Below are positions 1-4,157 of a stretch of 6,657 bases of DNA, one piece after another. Numbering within the stretch: position 1 is the stretch's first letter; every line of letters begins with the position of its first letter. The translations under genes were made by a program, and so were the position numbers. Below the pieces are notes generated by a model. It worked only from the letters and a program-made list of their open reading frames with translations. It ran no database searches and had not been told where the DNA came from. The DNA is from Candidatus Omnitrophota bacterium. GTDB taxonomy: Bacteria; Omnitrophota; Omnitrophia; Omnitrophales; JACQLI01. The stretch covers positions 1 to 6,657 of the forward strand of contig JACQLI010000014.1 of NCBI GenBank assembly GCA_016204125.1, given 5' to 3'.

Positions 1-14
1 ATGTGACACTAATT

Positions 15-85
15 CTGCCCGGCGAGGACTCGAACCTCGAACCTTGCCTCCAAAGGGCAGTGTGATACCATTTCACCACCGGGCA
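15..85 (-). tRNA. tRNA-Gln (anticodon TTG)
   Basis: A complete cloverleaf can be folded by hand. The acceptor stem TGCCCGG/CCGGGCA has 7 perfect pairs. The D stem GTGA/TCAC has a 7-nt loop containing GG. The anticodon stem CTGCC/GGCAA has 4 pairs plus a C27-A43 mismatch. The loop CTTTGGA gives anticodon TTG (plus-strand bases 51-53). The variable loop has 4 nt, and the T arm is CGAGG-TTCGAGT-CCTCG. The discriminator base is G, as usual for tRNA-Gln, and the 3' CCA is not encoded. The gene starts only 5 nt after the stop codon of the GIY-YIG gene. It follows the ispE-spoVG block, and I recall tRNA-Gln downstream of ispE in several bacteria. Confidence 0.95.
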
Positions 86-89
86 ATAA

Positions 90-117
90 ATCATAAAGTT
101 ACTAATTTTTCTTTCAA
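90..117 (-). promoter_or_regulatory. possible sigma70-like promoter for tRNA-Gln inside the GIY-YIG 3' end
   Basis: On the minus strand TTGAAA (117-112) lies 16 nt upstream of TATGAT (95-90). Each hexamer matches the sigma70 consensus at 5 of 6 positions. The -10 hexamer overlaps the GIY-YIG stop codon and ends 4 nt before the first base of the mature tRNA, so the transcript would need to begin at or just inside the tRNA 5' end. That spacing is tight, and a chance match is possible. If real, it would make the tRNA independent of its original promoter, which should lie beyond the relic at 347-422. Confidence 0.35.
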
Positions 118-339
118 CTCTTTGCGTCCAACTCCTGTCTTCAAAAATCTTTCTCGTCTTACCGCTTCAGATCGTGAGGCAAATTCTTCTCGGTAAATAA
201 CAACCCAAGGCCGATGACCTTTTGTATATCGATAATCACCACGATTGTGCCGATGAAGCCGTTCGTCAACATCTGCACCGCTACCGACATAATGACGACC
301 GTCCTTTTCGCTTTTCAAGACATAAACCCAGAAACTCAT
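91..339 (-). CDS. small stand-alone GIY-YIG nuclease-family protein
   Basis: This 82-aa protein is essentially one GIY-YIG domain, as in the small UvrC-N/UPF0213-type proteins. The first motif appears as VYV at residues 5-7 and the second as YVG at 17-19. The helix with the expected conserved Arg is DVDERLHRHN (24-33), and the conserved acidic region is SRSEAVRRERFLK (55-67). Family members cut DNA or have unknown roles, and homing-type relatives move with introns or intergenic elements. The gene sits between a tRNA-Gln relic and an intact tRNA-Gln, which suggests mobility. There is no perfect Shine-Dalgarno: a GAGG at 352-349, inside the tRNA relic, lies 9 nt before the ATG. The family is clear; catalytic activity and DNA target are unknown. 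Confidence 0.88.
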   Translation of the reverse strand: MSFWVYVLKSEKDGRHYVGSGADVDERLHRHNRGDYRYTKGHRPWVVIYREEFASRSEAVRRERFLKTGVGRKELKEKLVTL

Positions 340-346
340 AGATTAA

Positions 347-422
347 AGCCTCGCCTCCTTCGCCAAAGGCGAATCCGCCTCGGGCGGAAAAGGGCGGTGT
401 GATACCGTTTCACCATCGGGCA
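347..422 (-). pseudogene. tRNA-Gln relic with a 30-bp insert in its anticodon loop
   Basis: With the insert at 359-388 removed, the remaining 46 nt match the first 46 nt of the intact tRNA-Gln (85-40) at 41 positions, and all five differences are transitions. Two of them form a compensatory pair in the anticodon stem (C28-G42 here, T28-A42 in the intact gene), so this was once a working tRNA. The acceptor 5' strand TGCCCGA, D arm, anticodon stem and variable loop can be traced. The insert falls after CTTT and before GGA of the anticodon loop, splitting the anticodon. The T arm and 3' acceptor strand are missing; GIY-YIG leader sequence begins there instead. No matching 3' acceptor strand occurs downstream, so it cannot give a functional tRNA. 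Confidence 0.85.
359..388. repeat. double palindrome (two abutting 15-bp inverted repeats)
   Basis: Two palindromes lie end to end. TTCGCC-AAA-GGCGAA occupies 359-373 and TCCGCC-TCG-GGCGGA occupies 374-388. Each has a perfect 6-bp stem and a 3-nt loop. Their arms differ by one base (TTCGCC against TCCGCC), so the two halves look like copies of one unit and could also pair with each other using a G-U wobble. The block fits exactly into the anticodon loop of a tRNA-Gln relic, which marks it as a discrete inserted element. I recall similar GGCGAA/GGCGGA palindromes dispersed in some candidate-phylum genomes, but cannot confirm that here. There is no second copy in this window. Confidence 0.85.
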
Positions 423-430
423 ACAATTAA

Positions 431-456
431 TAAAAAAGCGGGTTTTTCACCCGCTT
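431..456 (-). terminator. intrinsic terminator of the hisG-ispE-spoVG block
   Basis: On the minus strand AAGCGGG (456-450), a 7-nt loop TGAAAAA and CCCGCTT (442-436) form a perfect 7-bp stem that runs straight into further T residues (435-432). This is a standard Rho-independent terminator. It lies about 30 nt after the spoVG stop codon and 9 nt before the tRNA relic, so it separates the protein operon from the tRNA/GIY-YIG segment. Confidence 0.88.
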
Positions 457-462
457 ACCTCC

Positions 463-484
463 CGCGTTGACGAGAATCAACGCG
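463..484 (-). other. 8-bp hairpin just after the spoVG stop codon
   Basis: CGCGTTGA (463-470), a 6-nt loop and TCAACGCG (477-484) form a perfect inverted repeat 4 nt beyond the spoVG stop codon. Neither strand has a good T-run directly after it. It is more likely an mRNA 3'-end stabilising structure, or a helper in front of the terminator at 431-456, than a terminator itself. Confidence 0.6.
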
Positions 485-488
485 ACTT

Positions 489-914
489 TTATTGTCCTTG
501 CGCTTGCCCTTGGAAGTGAGAGGTCTGTAACTTATCCTTCTCCCTCTGATAAGCCTCAAGAACTAATCGCTGGATATAATCACGACATTCCGCTGTAATC
601 GGATGTGCTACATCTTTATGTTCTGCCTGACTGAGAGTGGATGGATCCATCATCTGTTCTGCGGTATTGACCAACTGAGGCTGGCTTGAACCACATTGAT
701 TACAGAAACGCGATCGGATCACATTTCTGTGTCCACATTTCAGACACGGCTCCTTGACCCGTCTGGAAGGCATGGCCACGAAATAGCCTTTGTTCCCCTC
801 AATGACTTTAATATCCCTGACAACAAAACAATCATCGAAGGTAATGGTGGCAAAAGCGCGTAGCTTTTTATCCGCCCCTTCCTTGGGGAAAATTCGAACC
901 TCAGTGATTTTCAC
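489..914 (-). CDS. spoVG: SpoVG-family protein with an inserted zinc ribbon
   Basis: SpoVG is a small nucleic-acid-binding regulator first described in sporulation but widespread in non-sporulating bacteria. Residues 1-51 carry the family core: MKITEVRIFP, then RAFATITFDDCFVVRDIKVIEG and FVAMPSRR. The C-terminal signature AHPITAECRDYIQRLVLEAY (103-122) is also intact. Between them, where typical proteins have a short loop, lies an insert of about 45 residues with Cys57-x2-Cys60-x10-Cys71-x2-Cys74, a treble-clef or rubredoxin-like zinc ribbon, followed by a polar linker. The family is usually about 85-100 aa; this one is 141 aa with a Gln-rich tail. The start is GTG, preceded by AGGGGTGAT, which pairs well with the 16S 3' end. 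It lies 16 nt after ispE, a common neighbour of spoVG. Confidence 0.93.
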   Translation of the reverse strand: MKITEVRIFPKEGADKKLRAFATITFDDCFVVRDIKVIEGNKGYFVAMPSRRVKEPCLKCGHRNVIRSRFCNQCGSSQPQLVNTAEQMMDPSTLSQAEHKDVAHPITAECRDYIQRLVLEAYQREKDKLQTSHFQGQAQGQ

Positions 915-930
915 AAATCACCCCTACTTA

Positions 931-1809
931 TCAAAATGAGTGACACAGAGCAAGTGATGACGACTTCGACAATAAATGATTCCGTACTTTACTGAGTGCC
1001 TGCTGGGTTTTCCTTTTAGATAGGAATATAAAGAATAAGGTGGGACCACTTCCTGACATCTGACAGCGTCCAAGTTGTAGGGCACTTAGACTTTCTCGCG
1101 CCTTCATAAGACTCGGTCTGATTCGTTCAGCGCTTGCTTGTAGATCGTTCTTGAGAAATTGCGTCGCTTGCCGAAACTTTCCCCTTTGAAGGAAAGCGGA
1201 AGTTATCTTAACATCGTGCCTTACCCTTGTCAAGGAAGTCCATCTTCTCTCAAGGCGTAACCCTTGATAGACCTTCCGTGTCGAAAGACCTTTAGGGCTA
1301 CAAATAAGAAGAAACCAGAGTTTTCTTCTCAAAGAAAGTCCCTGTAACTTCTCCCCCCTGCCCGTTCCAACGGCGTACCGATGATCTGAGAGAAAAAAAG
1401 GAACGTCCGACCCGAGCTTTGCCCCAAGGGTGAGAAGTTTTTTCTGGGAAAGCCCTAAGCGGTAAAGTCTGTTCATACCCAGAAGAAAATGGGCAGCATT
1501 GCTTGAGCCTCCTCCAAGACCTCCGCCTACTGGAATCCGCTTGGTGAGACGAACTGTGACTCCTCCCTGAAAGGGAAACTGTCTTTTGAGGAGGCGGAAT
1601 GCCTCAACAATGAGGTTGCCCCTCTTGGGCACTTTAGGATGCGAACAATAGAGTCGGATTCCCTCTTTTCTTTTTGAAAGTTGAAGGGTATCTCTCAGGG
1701 AAATCCGATGAAAAAGCGTGTAAAGCTCGTGATAGCCGTCCTTGCGCTTTCTTAAAACGCGAAGAGAAAGATTTAACTTAGCCGGCGATTCGACGGAGAG
1801 AGAACGCAT
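931..1809 (-). CDS. ispE: 4-diphosphocytidyl-2-C-methyl-D-erythritol kinase
   Basis: IspE phosphorylates CDP-methylerythritol with ATP in the cytoplasmic MEP (non-mevalonate) route to isoprenoid precursors. It is a GHMP-superfamily kinase. Visible motifs are PAKLNLSLRVL with the substrate Lys at residue 11, DGYHELYTLF (24-33), the glycine-rich ATP loop PVGGGLGGGSSNAA (93-106), the catalytic Asp at 135 in GSDVPFFL, and the C-terminal MSGSGPTLF (251-259). At 292 aa it has the usual length and looks intact. The ATG lies 6 nt after the preceding small gene, directly behind a GGGGGG run that leaves little Shine-Dalgarno spacing, so translational coupling is likely. The protein is rich in Arg and Lys. 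Confidence 0.96.
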   Translation of the reverse strand: MRSLSVESPAKLNLSLRVLRKRKDGYHELYTLFHRISLRDTLQLSKRKEGIRLYCSHPKVPKRGNLIVEAFRLLKRQFPFQGGVTVRLTKRIPVGGGLGGGSSNAAHFLLGMNRLYRLGLSQKKLLTLGAKLGSDVPFFLSDHRYAVGTGRGEKLQGLSLRRKLWFLLICSPKGLSTRKVYQGLRLERRWTSLTRVRHDVKITSAFLQRGKFRQATQFLKNDLQASAERIRPSLMKARESLSALQLGRCQMSGSGPTLFFIFLSKRKTQQALSKVRNHLLSKSSSLALCHSF

Positions 1810-1815
1810 CCCCCC

Positions 1816-1914
1816 TTAGGACCACGGCTTCTTCTTATGACGGTGTTTGCGGAGCTTCTTTTTCCGCTTGTGCTTATTCATCTTGCGCTTACGCTGCTTT
1901 TTCGGCCAGGGCAC
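1816..1914 (-). CDS. 32-aa COX24/AURKAIP1 (bS22-like) basic mini-protein
   Basis: This short gene fills the gap between hisG and ispE. It starts with GTG preceded by AGGAGG (1925-1920) at a 5-nt spacing, the best ribosome-binding site in the window. It encodes 32 residues, of which 13 are Lys and 5 Arg, ending HKKKPWS. The core KRKMNKHKRKKKLRK (residues 9-23) resembles the COX24/AURKAIP1 C-terminal motif found in small bacterial proteins, including the 33-aa mycobacterial ribosomal protein bS22. A role in the small ribosomal subunit is therefore likely. It is 12 nt from hisG and 6 nt from ispE, so it is co-transcribed. The family call rests on motif memory; that the gene is real rests on the RBS, tight packing and composition. 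Confidence 0.8.
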   Translation of the reverse strand: MPWPKKQRKRKMNKHKRKKKLRKHRHKKKPWS

Positions 1915-1926
1915 AAATTCCTCCTT

Positions 1927-2802
1927 TTAGGGAATGACTTTGTTTAAGGGGTATTCAATAATTCCAGTTGCTCCCGCCTTCTTTAGCTCGGGAATCAACT
2001 CTCTGACAATCGCCTCATCGATAATGGTTTCCACATCATACCAACCTTTATTGGACAAGTTAGATAGGGTGGGAGTTTTTAATGCGGGAAGGATCTTAAG
2101 AACCTTTTTCAAATCCTTTTCCGCCACATTCATCTTAAGACCTACTTTATCTTGAGCGAGGATGGCGCCTTTTAGAAGAAGCACAATGTTATCAATCTTT
2201 CTTTTCTTCCAGGGATCAGTGTAACTTTTCTTATTGGCGATAAATCGAGTGGTTGAGACAAGAACGGTATCAATGATGCGGAGGTGATTCGCGCGAAGGC
2301 TTGAGCCTGTCTCCGTAGCTTCGACAATGGCATCGGCAAGTTTGGGGGGTTTTACCTCGGTGGCACCCCATGAAAACTCCACCTCTGCTTTCACTTTGTT
2401 CTTCTCAAGATATTCACGTGTTACGTTAACAAGCTCTGTGGCAATTTTCTTACCTCGAAGATCACGAACGCTTTTAAAAGGCGAATCTTCATAAACAGCT
2501 AAGACCCACTTCACAGGGTTTTTGGTCCGCTTCGAATAAGTAAGTTCACAGATTTCCAAGACATCTGAATTATTCTCTACAACCCAGTCATGACCCGTAA
2601 GCCCCGAGTCCACAACCCCATCCTCTACATAGCGCGACATCTCTTGGGGGCGGTAGAGGACCACCTCAAGCTCTGGATCATCCACTGAGGGAAAGTAGGA
2701 TCGGCTGTTCACGCTCGTGTTAAAGCCCGCCTTGCGCATCAGCGCATAGGTGGCTTCTTCGAGGCTTCCTTTGGGAAGTGCGAGTTTAAGCTTCTGAGTC
2801 AT
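1927..2802 (-). CDS. hisG: ATP phosphoribosyltransferase, long form
   Basis: HisG condenses ATP with PRPP in the first, feedback-controlled step of histidine synthesis. The chosen start at 2802 gives 291 aa beginning MTQKLKLALPKGSLEEAT, which matches the conserved N terminus; the frame is open further upstream, but that would add 26 non-conserved residues and overlap the ZIP gene. The catalytic part contains GLTGHDWV (67-74), DLRGKKIATE (114-123) and the PRPP-binding region DAIVEATETGSSLRANHL (157-174). Residues from about 211 form the C-terminal regulatory domain (GLKMNVAEKDL, KTPTLSNLSNKGW, GIIEYPLNKVIP). This is therefore the hexameric HisG_L type, which works without HisZ. No other his genes are in view. 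There is no Shine-Dalgarno; a promoter sits directly upstream. Confidence 0.96.
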   Translation of the reverse strand: MTQKLKLALPKGSLEEATYALMRKAGFNTSVNSRSYFPSVDDPELEVVLYRPQEMSRYVEDGVVDSGLTGHDWVVENNSDVLEICELTYSKRTKNPVKWVLAVYEDSPFKSVRDLRGKKIATELVNVTREYLEKNKVKAEVEFSWGATEVKPPKLADAIVEATETGSSLRANHLRIIDTVLVSTTRFIANKKSYTDPWKKRKIDNIVLLLKGAILAQDKVGLKMNVAEKDLKKVLKILPALKTPTLSNLSNKGWYDVETIIDEAIVRELIPELKKAGATGIIEYPLNKVIP

Positions 2803-2804
2803 AG

Positions 2805-2840
2805 TGCAGCAATTGTAGTTTCTGGCGTCTAAGGTGTCAA
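2805..2840 (-). promoter_or_regulatory. near-perfect sigma70 promoter giving leaderless hisG mRNA
   Basis: On the minus strand a perfect TTGACA (2840-2835) is followed after exactly 17 nt by TACAAT (2817-2812), 5 of 6 to consensus. The usual start point 7 nt downstream is an A at 2805, only 3 nt before the hisG ATG. The -35 hexamer overlaps the TGA stop codon of the ZIP gene. There is no purine-rich Shine-Dalgarno before hisG, which agrees with a leaderless or near-leaderless mRNA. The promoter would also drive the bS22-like gene, ispE and spoVG. Confidence 0.8.
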
Positions 2841-3583
2841 TCTGGAAGGAAACTCGTAAGACCGATGAGTCCTGCCCCAATCAGAAAGAAAAAAATGATG
2901 TATCGCGAAGGATGTTCCTTACTCTCGTTGAGTACGGCATGAAACGCCAAGTAAATAAACCCTCCTCCCACATGAACCAGCATCAGATAGAACCATCCAC
3001 CTTCTTGGAATCCTTTAAGCCAAAAAAGACCCAAGATCCAACCCAAGAAAGTCGAACTTTCAAAGGCCATCGTTACGAGTAACGCCTTCACCTTGCCCAT
3101 TGCTGCCTTCAGAAGGAGCGCACACAGTGCGAGACCCTCTGGAAATTTATGAATGGTAATGGTGAGAAAGATCGACCGATCAACTTTCTCTTCCAACTCC
3201 CCTCCTAGGGCGATCGCAATCCCGTCCATGACACAATGAATTCCAAGGGCAATGCCGAGAAGGAGCGCGATACTTTTAAAAGCAGAGGCGGTTTGTTCAT
3301 CAAAATGGGATGCCGCACAAGCCGGACAAACGTGAAAAAGATAGCGGCTTATCAAATAGAAAAGCAAATAACCTGAAACAAGCGCCAGGACAATTGCGAA
3401 AATAGGAAGCGCATGAAAAGCCTCAGGGATAATATGAAAGAAGGTGGTAGCAAACAAAGTTCCTGCCGCAAAACTAATAAGGGCACAAAGTTGTTTGTGG
3501 GATACGCCGATCGCAAAAGCAACTACAGCCCCCACGGTTGCGCTTAGAAAGGCAATGAGATTCTGAAGAAGTGAGAGAGACAT
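2837..3583 (-). CDS. ZIP-family divalent metal transporter
   Basis: This 248-aa inner-membrane protein belongs to the ZIP family, which imports zinc, iron or manganese into the cytoplasm. It has about eight hydrophobic segments. The metal-path motifs are visible: HIIPEAF in TM2 (His50, Glu54), HCVMDGIAIA in TM4 (His116, Asp120) and HKFPEGLAL in TM5 (His145, Glu149). HxxxDG replaces the more usual HNxxDG or HNxxEG, so the exact metal is open. A loop after TM3 carries CPAC-x3-H (Cys86, Cys89, His93), a plausible regulatory metal site. The ATG lies 4 nt after a strong terminator hairpin, with no Shine-Dalgarno between. The gene ends 34 nt before hisG, with the hisG -35 box over its stop codon. 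Confidence 0.93.
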   Translation of the reverse strand: MSLSLLQNLIAFLSATVGAVVAFAIGVSHKQLCALISFAAGTLFATTFFHIIPEAFHALPIFAIVLALVSGYLLFYLISRYLFHVCPACAASHFDEQTASAFKSIALLLGIALGIHCVMDGIAIALGGELEEKVDRSIFLTITIHKFPEGLALCALLLKAAMGKVKALLVTMAFESSTFLGWILGLFWLKGFQEGGWFYLMLVHVGGGFIYLAFHAVLNESKEHPSRYIIFFFLIGAGLIGLTSFLPD

Positions 3584-3587
3584 ATAA

Positions 3588-3616
3588 AAAGGGGGCCACT
3601 CAACGTGGCCCCCTTT
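3588..3616 (-). terminator. strong terminator after the secreted-protein gene
   Basis: AAAGGGGGCCAC (3588-3599), a 5-nt loop and GTGGCCCCCTTT (3605-3616) form a perfect 12-bp stem. On the minus strand it is followed by two further Ts and ATATG, giving an intrinsic terminator for the gene ending at 3644. The plus strand also ends in CTTTATTT, so it may work both ways. On the minus strand its T-run leads straight into the ATG of the ZIP gene. Confidence 0.92.
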
Positions 3617-3643
3617 ATTTAAAATCTTGCGTGTGAACTAAAA

Positions 3644-3979
3644 TCAGCTGAGATCGACGCCGTTTTCTGGCAGCGGGATGTCAACAGGAATTGGGAAGGT
3701 GACTAAATGAAACGCGCCACCCACTGTGTTCACCACAGTGTCAATCAAACCTTTCCCAAGACCACCCCACACGTTTTTACCTTCATTGGCAGCTTTGTTA
3801 GGCTCAGCAAACAGATCCACCCAGCCTAGCAAAGTATTGGTCAAGCCAAATTCCAACTTGCCTGCCAATCTTTCAGTGTAGGTTGACTTTTCCGTCCATG
3901 GACTTGCCGCAAAAGCAAGCGTCGGAGTAATCAACACAGCAAGCAAAGTCAGACAAATTACCAGGTTCTTCTTTGTCAT
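3644..3979 (-). CDS. secreted protein, TIGR04073 exosortase-associated type
   Basis: This 111-aa protein has a clear Sec signal peptide: MTKK, a hydrophobic core (residues 5-20) and a probable cleavage site at AFA-AS (after residue 24). The mature part of about 87 aa contains RLAGKLEFGLTNTLLGWVDL (38-57), a Gly-rich stretch with GGLGKGLIDTVVNTVGGAFH (72-91), and TFPIPVDIPLP (94-104). This order (an R/KL..GL.N...GW segment, a glycine-rich helix, then VTFP.P and a Pro-rich tail) is what I remember of the TIGR04073 family, whose biochemical role is unknown. A GGGAGG Shine-Dalgarno lies 5 nt before the ATG. The gene is monocistronic, with its own promoter region and terminator. No exosortase or PEP-CTERM gene is in the window. 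Confidence 0.72.
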   Translation of the reverse strand: MTKKNLVICLTLLAVLITPTLAFAASPWTEKSTYTERLAGKLEFGLTNTLLGWVDLFAEPNKAANEGKNVWGGLGKGLIDTVVNTVGGAFHLVTFPIPVDIPLPENGVDLS

Positions 3980-4021
3980 TTTTTCCTCCCTTGGTTAAGG
4001 TCTCACCCTTCTCTGCCTACA

Positions 4022-4050
4022 ATTACATTCTTGTTACATTCTTGCATCAA
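4022..4050 (-). promoter_or_regulatory. possible second promoter with embedded 11-bp tandem repeats
   Basis: On the minus strand TTGATG (4050-4045) lies 17 nt before TGTAAT (4027-4022). Two perfect tandem copies of CAAGAATGTAA (4044-4034 and 4033-4023) fill the spacer and overlap the -10. A repeat period of 11 bp, one DNA turn, is typical of winged-helix response-regulator sites, so this could be a regulated promoter or operator for the secreted-protein gene. The repeats are certain; their function is inference. Confidence 0.4.
4023..4044. repeat. two perfect 11-bp tandem repeats
   Basis: The plus strand reads TTACATTCTTG twice without interruption (4023-4033 and 4034-4044). It lies in the leader of the secreted-protein gene, 43 nt upstream of its ATG. 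It has no coding role, and is a candidate direct-repeat operator. Confidence 0.85.
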
Positions 4051-4085
4051 AATCTAGGATTGATCATAGACTAACATCTACGATA

Positions 4086-4113
4086 AGTATAGTCATTCCC
4101 GTAATTTTTGCAA
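4086..4113 (-). promoter_or_regulatory. sigma70-like promoter of the secreted-protein gene
   Basis: On the minus strand TTGCAA (4113-4108) lies 16 nt before TATACT (4091-4086), matching consensus at 4 and 5 of 6 positions. Transcription would start near 4079 and give a leader of about 100 nt. The 178-nt gap (3980-4157) between larC and this gene is AT-rich and non-coding, and is the longest intergenic stretch in the window. Confidence 0.6.
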
Positions 4114-4157
4114 GCTTTTATAGGCTGTTTTTAGAACGGCAACATACCCGATTTACT

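Noticed and set aside
40..422. A tRNA gene split by a GIY-YIG-coding intron, with 5' exon at 389-422 and 3' exon in the tRNA at 15-51
   Set aside because: The tRNA at 15-85 is complete and pairs perfectly with its own 5' half. Pairing the relic 5' half with that 3' half adds mismatches in the acceptor and anticodon stems. No group I intron core was recognised.
423..458. A native promoter for the tRNA relic between the terminator and position 422
   Set aside because: A TATTAA-like box is present, but no -35 hexamer stands at a suitable distance, and the stretch is taken up by the terminator.
2803..2880. Upstream GTG/ATG-type extension of hisG adding 26 residues
   Set aside because: The added residues do not resemble the HisG N terminus, they overlap the ZIP coding end, and a strong promoter lies within the stretch. 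The ATG at 2802 matches the family start.
2834..3082. Plus-strand open frames over the ZIP and hisG genes (also 1934-2155)
   Set aside because: Antisense to conserved genes, with low-complexity, non-globular translations.
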